Assembly (NCBI RefSeq): GCF_001953975.1
Contig: NZ_MBEJ01000007.1
Location: forward strand, 1-64,000
Source of the DNA: Mycobacterium sp. NS-7484
Lineage (GTDB): Bacteria; Actinomycetota; Actinomycetes; Mycobacteriales; Mycobacteriaceae
Direction: 5' to 3'
Length of the DNA: 64,000 nt
Shown: positions 56,903 through 64,000 of the stretch, piece by piece
How the letters are laid out: every line of letters begins with the position of its first letter
Position numbering within the stretch: the stretch's first letter is position 1
Translations under genes and position numbers: made by a program
The notes under the pieces: generated by a model
What the model was told of the DNA's origin: nothing
Databases searched by the model: none
The model's input: only the letters and a program-made list of their open reading frames with translations

Positions 56903-57093
56903 AAGTCACTGTCAACCAGGACAAGTGCGTCTCGTCAGGACAGTGTGTGCTGAATGCCGGCGAGGTGTTCGACCAGCGCGACGAGGACGGCGTCGTCGTG
57001 CTGCTCGAGCCCACCCCCGGACCCGACCAAGCCGACAATGCCCGCCGCGCCGCAGCGGCCTGCCCAGCCCTGGCCATCGAGATCGAGGAATGA
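56899..57093 (+). CDS. [3Fe-4S] ferredoxin, redox partner of the adjacent P450
   Basis: A 64-residue ferredoxin. CVSSGQC near the N-terminus and CPALAIEI near the C-terminus give three cluster cysteines; the middle position of the classical 4Fe motif is not cysteine. This is the SoyB-type ferredoxin that donates electrons to soluble P450s. It lies between TetR and the P450 in one operon. Confidence 0.92.
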   Translation: MKVTVNQDKCVSSGQCVLNAGEVFDQRDEDGVVVLLEPTPGPDQADNARRAAAACPALAIEIEE

Positions 57094-57102
57094 CACCCAC
57101 CC

Positions 57103-58335
57103 ATGTCTGAAACCCTTACCGACACCACCGCCACCGACATCCCGGACTACCCGATGGAGCGCGCGGCGGCCTGCCCGTTCGCCCCGCCGCCACAGATGTT
57201 GGACATGGGCAAGGTCAAAGGCCTGTCCCGGGTACGCATTTGGAACGGTGACACCCCGTGGCTGATCACCGGTCACGAGGAGGCGCGCACGCTGTTCGCC
57301 GATTCTCGGGTCAGCGTCGACGACCGTCGCTCGGGTTTCCCGCACTGGAACGAGCACATGCTGTCCACGGTCGACAAGCGGCCACGCTCGGTGTTCACCT
57401 CCGACGCCGAAGAGCACACCCGGTTCCGCCGGATGCTGTCCAAGCCGTTCACCTTCAAGCGGGTCGAGGGCCTGCGCCCGGCGATCCAGAAGGTCACCGA
57501 CGAGTGCATCGACAAGATGCTGGCCGGGCCCAAGCCGGCTGACATCGTGGCCGGACTGGCATTGCCCGTGCCCACCGTGGTGATCAGCGAAATGCTCGGT
57601 GTGCCTTACGAAGACCACGAGTTCTTCCAGGAGCACGCCAATGCCGGCCTGGCCCGGTACGCAGCTGCCGACGCCATGCAGAAGGGCGCGATGAGCCTGC
57701 ACCAGTACTTGATCAACCTCGTGGAGGAGAAGCAGGCCCATCCCTCCGAGGACGCCGTGTCGGACCTGGCCGAACGGGTCACGGCGGGCGAGATCAGCGT
57801 CAAGGAGGCCGCGCAGCTGGGCACCGGTCTGTTGATCGCCGGGCACGAGACGACGGCCAACATGATCGGCATCGGGATCCTGGCCCTGCTGGAAAACCCA
57901 GAACAGGCCGACTTCCTGCGCAACGCCGAGGATCCCAAGGTGATCGCCAACGCGGTCGAGGAGCTGATGCGGTACCTGTCGATCATCCAGACCGGTCAGC
58001 GCCGGGTCGCGATCGAGGACATCGAGGTCGGTGGCGAGACCATCCGCGCCGGCGAGGGCATCATCATCGACCTGGCCCCGGCCAACTGGGACGCCAAGGC
58101 CTACCCAGAACCGGACAAGCTCGACCTGAGTCGGGACGCCGGCCAGCAGCTGGGCTTCGGGTACGGCCGTCACCAGTGCGTCGGCCAGCAGCTGGCACGC
58201 GCCGAACTGCAGATCGTCTTCCACACGCTGTTGCGTCGCATCCCGACCCTGGCTTTGGCCATCCCGTTCGACGAGGTCCCCTTCAAGCATGACCGCCTCG
58301 CCTACGGCGTCTACGAGCTTCCCGTCACCTGGTGA
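57103..58335 (+). CDS. Cytochrome P450 (CYP105-like)
   Basis: A 410-residue soluble P450. I-helix GTGLLIAGHETTAN, K-helix EELMRYLSI, and haem loop FGYGRHQCVGQQLAR with the cysteine ligand at residue 359. The sequence style (EHTRFRRMLSKPFTFKRVE; FGYGRHQC) is near the CYP105 group, which is versatile toward xenobiotics. It is paired with the ferredoxin immediately upstream. It probably hydroxylates or dealkylates the substrate feeding the amidohydrolase and M24 proteins downstream. Confidence 0.93.
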   Translation: MSETLTDTTATDIPDYPMERAAACPFAPPPQMLDMGKVKGLSRVRIWNGDTPWLITGHEEARTLFADSRVSVDDRRSGFPHWNEHMLSTVDKRPRSVFTSDAEEHTRFRRMLSKPFTFKRVEGLRPAIQKVTDECIDKMLAGPKPADIVAGLALPVPTVVISEMLGVPYEDHEFFQEHANAGLARYAAADAMQKGAMSLHQYLINLVEEKQAHPSEDAVSDLAERVTAGEISVKEAAQLGTGLLIAGHETTANMIGIGILALLENPEQADFLRNAEDPKVIANAVEELMRYLSIIQTGQRRVAIEDIEVGGETIRAGEGIIIDLAPANWDAKAYPEPDKLDLSRDAGQQLGFGYGRHQCVGQQLARAELQIVFHTLLRRIPTLALAIPFDEVPFKHDRLAYGVYELPVTW

Positions 58336-58372
58336 CCTGACTTTCAGCCCACAGCCCGAATGGAGATGTGAA

Positions 58373-59545
58373 ATGTCTACCGCGACTCAAACGCTCTATC
58401 CACCAGAAGGTTTCGGTGCCCCCAAGAACCGCAAAGGGCATGCATCGGCCGACGGTTTGACCGGTCTTCCCAGAGGCACCGAGATCTTTTCCGCCGACAA
58501 CCACATCTCGGTGGCCGACGACATCTTCTACGAGCGCTTCCCCGAGGAGCTCAAGGGCGCCGCGCCGCGAATCTGGTACGAGGACGGCGCCTACATGGTC
58601 GGCATGAAGGGCAAGGCCTGGACCGGTGGCGATTTCGGCCGCGTGCTGATGCAGTACGACGACCTCGCCGGGGCGGCGTCCAACAACATCGCCGCACGCA
58701 TCCGAGAACTCAAAGAGGACGGCATCGACAAGGAGCTGGCCTTCCCGAACGCGGTGCTCGCCCTGTTCCACTACCCGGACAAGGCGTTGCGCGAGCGGGT
58801 GTTCCGGATCTACAACGAGCACATCGCCGCCTTGCAGGAGCAGTCGAACGGCCATTTCTACGGCGTCGGGCTGATCAACTGGTGGGACCCCAAAGGGGCG
58901 CGCAGCACACTCGAGGAGTTGAAGTCGCTGGGCCTCAAGACGTTCCTGCTGCCGCTGAACCCGGGTAAGGACGACGAGGGCAACATTTACGACTACGGCA
59001 GCACCGACATGGATGCGGTGTGGGACGAGATCGAGGCGTCGGGAATCCCGGTCAGCCACCACATCGGCGAAACCCCGCCCAAGACACCATGTCAGAACAA
59101 CAGCGTCGTCGTCGGCATGATGGTCAACGTCGACTCGTTCCGGGAGCAGTTCGCCAAGTACGTCTTCTCCGGCATTCTCGATCGCCATCCCACGCTCAAG
59201 ATCGGGTGGTTCGAGGGTGGAATCGCCTGGGTGCCCACGGCTTTGCAGGACGCCGAGCATATGCTGGCCTCCTACCGGCACATGTTCAACCACGAACTGC
59301 AGCACGATGTCCGGCACTACTGGGACAAGCACATGTCGGCCTCGTTCATGGTCGACCCGCTGGGGCTTCGCCTGATCGACGAGATCGGCGTCGACAACGT
59401 GATGTGGTCCAGCGATTACCCGCACAACGAGAGCACGTTCGGGTATTCGGAGAAGTCGCTGGCCACCGTCGTGGAGGCCGTCGGTCCGGACAACGCCGTC
59501 AAGATCGTCTCCACCAACGTCCAGAAGTTCCTGGGATTGGTATGA
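58373..59545 (+). CDS. Amidohydrolase-2 family metal-dependent hydrolase/decarboxylase
   Basis: A 390-residue TIM-barrel amidohydrolase of the ACMSD/LigJ-like family. It has FSADNHISVADDIF (the usual first HxH is D-N-H here), GIPVSHHIGE, KIGWFEGGIAWVP and the metal aspartate in MWSSDYPHNESTF. Members hydrolyse C-C or C-N bonds or decarboxylate. ATG at 58373 with GGAG upstream, 37 bp after the P450. The next gene overlaps by ATGA. Confidence 0.84.
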   Translation: MSTATQTLYPPEGFGAPKNRKGHASADGLTGLPRGTEIFSADNHISVADDIFYERFPEELKGAAPRIWYEDGAYMVGMKGKAWTGGDFGRVLMQYDDLAGAASNNIAARIRELKEDGIDKELAFPNAVLALFHYPDKALRERVFRIYNEHIAALQEQSNGHFYGVGLINWWDPKGARSTLEELKSLGLKTFLLPLNPGKDDEGNIYDYGSTDMDAVWDEIEASGIPVSHHIGETPPKTPCQNNSVVVGMMVNVDSFREQFAKYVFSGILDRHPTLKIGWFEGGIAWVPTALQDAEHMLASYRHMFNHELQHDVRHYWDKHMSASFMVDPLGLRLIDEIGVDNVMWSSDYPHNESTFGYSEKSLATVVEAVGPDNAVKIVSTNVQKFLGLV

Positions 59546-60804
59546 CGACGCCGACGACGGCGACGCGCTCGGGGGTGACCACGATCGTCCGGTCCGGTTT
59601 GAGCTGGATGGACATTCCCGACGAGCCCGATCTCGGCCGGATGCGCCGTGAGGTTGGGGTGCGTCTTCGTGATGCCATGCGGCAGCACGGTGTCGACGTC
59701 CTGGTGCTGCTCGGCAACGGCAACGTCGTGTATGCCACCGGCGCGAGCTGGCCCCTTCTGGATGCCGGCCTCTCGCATGTCGAGCGTCCGATCGCCGTGG
59801 TCTTGGCCGACGACGAATACCCACACCTGTTCCTGCCGGCACGTGAGGGCGCCCCGCTGGAGACCGACCTGCCCGACGACCATCTCCATCCGCCGTTGTT
59901 CCTCGAATTCGACGAGGGCGTGGAGCATTTCCGCCGGATACTGGCCAGTCTGGTGCCGGCCGGGGCGTCCTTCGCCGTCGATGAGCTGACCGGGGCGATG
60001 CGCCGCGCCGGCGATCGGCTGTTCGCGACCCCACCGACGGACGCCGCACCGGTGGTGGGCGCGGCCAAGTTGGTCAAAACTCCCGATCAGATCGCCGCGG
60101 TCCGTCGGGCTTGCCGGATCACCGAAGAAGCCATGGTGGACGTGCAGAAGTCGTTGGCTCCGGGCGTGCGGCAGACCGACCTGTCGGCACACTTCCTGCG
60201 CCGCGCCTTCGAACTCGGCGCGACGGCCAGCATGCTCGAGGCGATCTGGCAGGTGATGCCGGCCAGCAAGGCCGAAGGTGCATGGACCACGCACGGCGAT
60301 CTGGCGCTGCCGCTGTTGTCCACCGAACGTGAACTCAAACAGGGCGACGTGCTGTGGACCGACGTGTCGATCACCTACCGAGGATATTGTTCTGACTTCG
60401 GCCGCACCTGGGTGGTGGGGCAGGAGCCCACCGAACGGCAGCAGGCCCAGTTCCACCAATGGCGCGACATCCTCGCCGCGGTCCTCGCCGTCACCAAAGC
60501 GGGTGCCACCAACGGAGATCTGGCCCGCGCCGCCATTGCCGCCGCCGGCGGACACAAGCCGTGGTTGCCGCACTTCTACATCGGCCATGGCATCGGCTCC
60601 AACGCCGCCGAGATGCCGATGATCGGCACCGACCTCGGACAGGAGTTCGACGACAACTTCGTGTTCCCGGCCGGCATGCTGCTGGTGCTCGAACCGGTCG
60701 TGTGGGAGGACGGAACCGGTGGCTACCGCGGTGAAGAGATCGTGGTGATCACCGAAGAAGGGTGGATGCCGTTGACCGACTACCCCTACGACCCGTATCG
60801 GTGA
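59542..60804 (+). CDS. M24-family metallohydrolase (Xaa-Pro peptidase-like fold) with intact metal site
   Basis: A 420-residue pita-bread-fold protein. An N-terminal creatinase-like domain (to ~170) is followed by the catalytic domain with all five metal ligands: Asp in WTDVSI, Asp in CSDFGRTW, His in GHGIGSN, Glu in LVLEPVVW and Glu in YRGEEIVV. Relatives include aminopeptidase P, creatinase and DMSP lyase DddP, so it may act on a small molecule rather than a peptide. Coupled to the amidohydrolase and followed by a degenerate paralogue. Confidence 0.85.
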   Translation: MTTPTTATRSGVTTIVRSGLSWMDIPDEPDLGRMRREVGVRLRDAMRQHGVDVLVLLGNGNVVYATGASWPLLDAGLSHVERPIAVVLADDEYPHLFLPAREGAPLETDLPDDHLHPPLFLEFDEGVEHFRRILASLVPAGASFAVDELTGAMRRAGDRLFATPPTDAAPVVGAAKLVKTPDQIAAVRRACRITEEAMVDVQKSLAPGVRQTDLSAHFLRRAFELGATASMLEAIWQVMPASKAEGAWTTHGDLALPLLSTERELKQGDVLWTDVSITYRGYCSDFGRTWVVGQEPTERQQAQFHQWRDILAAVLAVTKAGATNGDLARAAIAAAGGHKPWLPHFYIGHGIGSNAAEMPMIGTDLGQEFDDNFVFPAGMLLVLEPVVWEDGTGGYRGEEIVVITEEGWMPLTDYPYDPYR

Positions 60805-60818
60805 GCGGGAGCGAACAC

Positions 60819-61976
60819 GTGAGTATCCAAACCCCCAACATCGACGCGAATTTCGACGTCACCCCCGATTCACCTGCCCTGCGCACCGGGCGCCGGGAAC
60901 GGGTGCTGGCGCAGATGGCGGCCGACGACCTGGACATCCTGGTGTTGGGACGCCAGGCCAACGTCCGATACGTCAGCGGTGCCCCGCAGCTGTGGGTGGC
61001 CGGCACCCGACCGTTCGGCCCGATCTGCAGCCTGGCCCGCGACACCGGTGCGCTGTACCTGAACAGCACGTGGGATGAAGGCATCCCGGAGGAGATTCCG
61101 CACGAGAACCTCTACGGTCTGTGCTGGAACCCGATGACGTTGATCGGCGTGCTGCAGGGTATACCGGGGGCCGATACGTTCACGCGGGTCGGAACCGATG
61201 CGCTGACACCGACTTTCGCCACGCTGCTGCCGATGGCTTTTCCCGCCGCCGACCTCGTCGACGCCGAACCGGCGATGCGCGCGGCACGGCGTATCAAAAC
61301 GCCCGAGGAGATCGAGGCGCTGCGCACCGCGCTGCGAATCGCCGAGCACGGACTGGCCTCTGCGGTCGCCGCGGTGGCGCCCGGCAACACCGAGCGCAAC
61401 CTGGCCGGGGCGCTGATGGAATGCGAAGCCGCCGGTGGTATCAGCACCCCGGCCACGCAGGACTCGGCGTGGATCACGTCGAAGGACAGCCCGTTCCGCC
61501 GTTCCGCGGGCGACGGCCGGTTACGCGACGGCGACCTGGTGGCCGTGTCGGCCGGTGTGCTGGCCGGCGGCTATGTGGGCGAGGTGGCCCGCACGTGGCC
61601 GGTCGGTGAGATTGCCGACTCGGCCGCCGTGCAGGCGCTGTACTCGCGTCGGGATGCCCTGTGGGACAAGCTAGTCGATGCCTGCCGGCCCGGGGCGAGC
61701 GCCGCAGCCCTGCTCCGTGCGTACGCCGAGGCCGGGGAGCCGGTTCCACCGATGCCGGTGGCGCATGGACTGGGTCTCGGCTTCGATCCACCGGTGGTGA
61801 CGCCGCAACTCCAGGCGACCGTTGACAGTGAGCGACTTGAGGAAGGAATGGTTTTGGCCGTTACTGCGCACGTGTGGGAGAAGGGTGTGGGCTCGGTCTT
61901 CACCCGCGATGCGGTGCTGATCACCGACCGGGGCCCCGAGGTGTTGTCCGACGCGGCGACATGGTCGGCGTCATGA
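60819..61976 (+). CDS. M24-fold paralogue lacking metal ligands (probable non-metal pseudo-enzyme)
   Basis: A 385-residue M24-fold protein related to the gene before it. Ligand positions are altered: the first Asp region reads VAVSAGV, the second GYVGEVART (Asp to Glu), the first Glu region VTAHVWEKG, and the last GSVFTRDAVL. Only the histidine (VAHGLGLG) is clearly retained. It probably cannot bind the two metals and may instead form a heterodimer with the active copy or use a metal-free mechanism. GTG at 60819 has GGGAG upstream; 60801 is an alternative. Confidence 0.8.
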   Translation: MSIQTPNIDANFDVTPDSPALRTGRRERVLAQMAADDLDILVLGRQANVRYVSGAPQLWVAGTRPFGPICSLARDTGALYLNSTWDEGIPEEIPHENLYGLCWNPMTLIGVLQGIPGADTFTRVGTDALTPTFATLLPMAFPAADLVDAEPAMRAARRIKTPEEIEALRTALRIAEHGLASAVAAVAPGNTERNLAGALMECEAAGGISTPATQDSAWITSKDSPFRRSAGDGRLRDGDLVAVSAGVLAGGYVGEVARTWPVGEIADSAAVQALYSRRDALWDKLVDACRPGASAAALLRAYAEAGEPVPPMPVAHGLGLGFDPPVVTPQLQATVDSERLEEGMVLAVTAHVWEKGVGSVFTRDAVLITDRGPEVLSDAATWSAS

Positions 61977-62935
61977 CCGACACCCGCCCCACACCTGAGG
62001 AGATCATCCTCTACGACAAGGATCCCAAGACCAAGATCGCCACCATCACGTTCAACCGGCCGGAGTTCCTCAACGCGCCGACGTCGATGGCCCGGCTGCG
62101 TTACGCCGACGTGTTACGGGCCGCCAACGCCGACAACGACGTCAAGGTGGTGATCATCCGTGGGGTGGGTGACAACCTCGGCAGTGGCGCGGACCTGCCG
62201 GAGTTCATGGAGGGCAATGACAATCCGGCGGTGCGGCTGGCCGAGTTGCGGCTGGAGGATGACGGTGTCGGCGAGGTGACCTACCCGCCGAAGGGCACCT
62301 TCCGCAACGGTGCCACCATCTCCGCCTGGTACGCCAATTCGCAGGCCGGCAACCGCGCCCTGCAGGACTTCAAGAAGATCAGCATCGTCGAGGCCAAGGG
62401 CTACTGCTACGGCTGGCACTTCTACCAGTGCGCCGACGCCGATCTGGTGATCTCCAGCGAGGACGCGCTGTTCGGCCATCCGTCGTTCCGGTACCACGGT
62501 TGGGGACCACGCATGTGGACCTGGGTGCAGATGATGGGCCTGCGCAAATTCCAGGAGATGGTGTTCACCGGCCGGCCCTTCACCGCCGCCGAGATGTATG
62601 ACTGCAACTTCCTGAACAAGGTCGTGCCTCGCGATCAACTGGAGACAGAGGTGGCCAAGTACGCCCTGGCCTGTGCCCGGAACCGCCCGGTAGACACCGT
62701 GTTCCAGCAGAAGCTCTTCTTCGAGGTGTTCAAGCAACAGCAGGGTGAGTACATGGGCAGTCTGCTGAGCGCGTTCTTCGAGTCCATGGGCAACGGTGTG
62801 GCGAACGACAGCGACGACGACCTGGACATGTTCGAGTCGATCGATTCCGGACTCTCGGCCGCGGTCAACGACAACGACAGCAAGTTCCCACCCGAGTTCC
62901 GGTTGTCCAAGAAGAACCGGGCCAAACCCGAATAG
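61973..62935 (+). CDS. Crotonase-fold enzyme without hydratase glutamates
   Basis: A 320-residue crotonase. It has RGVGDNLGSGADL (first oxyanion segment), EAKGYCYGWHFYQ and ADADLVISSEDALFGHPSFR. Against enoyl-CoA hydratase, both catalytic glutamates are replaced (Tyr and Ser). Longer than usual with an extra acidic C-terminus (NDSDDDLDMFESIDSG). ATG overlaps the preceding stop. The reaction is unlikely to be plain hydration and is not predicted. Confidence 0.82.
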   Translation: MTDTRPTPEEIILYDKDPKTKIATITFNRPEFLNAPTSMARLRYADVLRAANADNDVKVVIIRGVGDNLGSGADLPEFMEGNDNPAVRLAELRLEDDGVGEVTYPPKGTFRNGATISAWYANSQAGNRALQDFKKISIVEAKGYCYGWHFYQCADADLVISSEDALFGHPSFRYHGWGPRMWTWVQMMGLRKFQEMVFTGRPFTAAEMYDCNFLNKVVPRDQLETEVAKYALACARNRPVDTVFQQKLFFEVFKQQQGEYMGSLLSAFFESMGNGVANDSDDDLDMFESIDSGLSAAVNDNDSKFPPEFRLSKKNRAKPE

Positions 62936-62939
62936 ACAC

Positions 62940-64000
62940 ATGAGCGCACCACTTGACGGCTACACCGTGATCGATCTGTCGTCGGGGATCGCGGGGGCCT
63001 ACGCCACGAAGATCCTCGCCGACGGCGGCGCCGAAGTGATCAAAGTCGAAGCACCCGAGGGCGATCCGTTGCGCCGCTGGTCGGCCTCAGGCTCCCGGGT
63101 CGGGCCCGACGAGGACGGCGCCCTGTTCACCTTCCTGGCCGGTGGCAAACGCAGCGTGGTCGTCGACCCCGATGACCACGACGACGCACAGCTGCTCGAG
63201 AGCCTGGTGGCCACGGCTGACGCGGTGATCTGGTCGCCGGAATCGGCTGTCGCACAGCGCCTCGCGCCCGAGGACCTGTTCCGGCGGTATCCGCATCTGA
63301 TCGTCACCACGATCACCCCCTTCGGGCTGGACGGTCCGTGGAGTGGTCGGGCCGCCACCGAGTTCACCCTGCAGGCGTGGTCGGGTGGAGCGATCGGCAT
63401 CGGCCGCGGCGTGCAGGATCGGGCGCCGGTGTCGATCGGTGGTCAGGTTGGGGATTGGTTGACCGGTGCGTATGCGGCGGCGATGACGCTGGCATTTCGG
63501 GCCCGTGCGCTGCGTGACGGCGTCGGCGAGCTGGTGGATCTGTCCGCGCTCGAGGCCCAGATCCTCGGCCTGACGTACTATCCCGTGACCTACTTCGAGA
63601 TGTTGGGCCGACCGTGGCGCACGGAGCGCAGGCCCACAGTTCCCGGCGTGGCCGAAGCCGCCGATGGTCTCGTGGCGCTGGGTTGTGGCACTGCCCAGCA
63701 GTGGTGGGATCTGTGTGCGATGTCCGGCCACGACGAATGGATCGACGAGACGTCGGAGCTGACGATCACCGAGCAGGCCAACTTGCATGCCGACGAGCTG
63801 TACAGCTGGTTGCGTGAGCAGAAGGTCGACGATGTCCGAGAGTTGGCTTCGGCATTTCGGATCCCCAACTCGCCGGTGGGCAACGGCGAAAATGTCACGG
63901 CCATGGACCATTTCGTCGAGCGTCAGGCGTTCGTCCGCAACCCGGGGCAGGGATTCATCCAGCCCGCAGCGCCGTACCGGCTCTCCGGCGTCACGTTGAG
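62940..64000 (+). CDS. Class III CoA transferase (CaiB/BaiF family), runs off the window
   Basis: At least 353 residues visible. GYTVIDLSSGIAGAYATKIL and DGGAEVIKVEAPEGDP are the family N-terminus. The region of the catalytic Asp reads ATEFTLQAWSGG, with Glu where the usual Asp sits, a variant seen in one subgroup. Starts 4 nt after the crotonase stop and continues past base 64000. It probably activates an acid produced by this operon. Confidence 0.85.
   Translation, partial: MSAPLDGYTVIDLSSGIAGAYATKILADGGAEVIKVEAPEGDPLRRWSASGSRVGPDEDGALFTFLAGGKRSVVVDPDDHDDAQLLESLVATADAVIWSPESAVAQRLAPEDLFRRYPHLIVTTITPFGLDGPWSGRAATEFTLQAWSGGAIGIGRGVQDRAPVSIGGQVGDWLTGAYAAAMTLAFRARALRDGVGELVDLSALEAQILGLTYYPVTYFEMLGRPWRTERRPTVPGVAEAADGLVALGCGTAQQWWDLCAMSGHDEWIDETSELTITEQANLHADELYSWLREQKVDDVRELASAFRIPNSPVGNGENVTAMDHFVERQAFVRNPGQGFIQPAAPYRLSGVTL

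Overview
The window looks like chromosomal DNA of a GC-rich, fast-growing mycobacterium (Mycolicibacterium type). The clues are ATGA/GTGA gene overlaps, a FadD32-like fatty-acyl-AMP ligase, an LpqM-like lipoprotein peptidase, a DUF4333 membrane protein, and many FadD, FadE, EchA, SDR, P450 and F420/FMN luciferase-like genes. All assignments come from reading motifs and translations; no database search was run.

Bases 1-13,300 are an accessory, defence-type island. An IS21-like element end at the left edge cuts an HTH gene beside tRNA-Leu(TAG). After a potassium channel comes a type I restriction-modification locus whose hsdR (1348-4761) is separated from hsdM-hsdS (10461-13114) by 5.7 kb. That gap holds a SpoIIAA-like gene, a MazEF-type toxin-antitoxin pair, an HSP90-like ATPase broken by a ~2.55-kb inversion, a helical-repeat protein, an unrecognised protein and several gene remnants. 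The island appears to have been repeatedly rearranged.

Bases 13,300-21,400 are mostly core-like: small membrane proteins, a FAAL, a DUF4333 protein, a zinc-peptidase lipoprotein, and a small kinase followed by an MHS transporter and a LacI regulator.

Bases 21,500-51,660 and 54,430-64,000 form a large catabolic region. Its parts are: a P450 operon; a stand-alone cobalamin-dependent acyl-CoA mutase (separate large and small subunits) with a MeaB-type G-protein chaperone; two acyl-CoA synthetases; CoA transferases; a heteromeric acyl-CoA dehydrogenase; crotonases; SDRs; a thiolase; two KstD-like flavoproteins; and an MhpA-MhpB-MhpC-like aromatic ring-hydroxylation, meta-cleavage and C-C hydrolysis set with LLM oxidoreductases and a flavin reductase. 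An IclR-family gene sits divergent from the mhp-like operon. A 15-bp palindrome, GAGAAT-N3-ATTCTC, recurs in four promoter gaps (32.2, 38.1, 42.7 and 54.4 kb), with a half-conserved version inside a duplicated 28-bp repeat before the mutase. This suggests one regulon for the whole block. I infer a pathway in which an aromatic or polycyclic acid is activated, cleaved, and reduced to a dicarboxylic acyl-CoA that the mutase rearranges. The substrate is unknown.

A TetR-led operon (56,225-64,000) follows: 3Fe-4S ferredoxin, P450, amidohydrolase, two M24-fold proteins (one lacking metal ligands), a crotonase and a CoA transferase running off the edge. Between the two catabolic parts lies an unrelated 51,664-54,309 block with a DUF4185-like protein and two tandem exported proteins. 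No CRISPR array, rRNA or complete transposon was seen.
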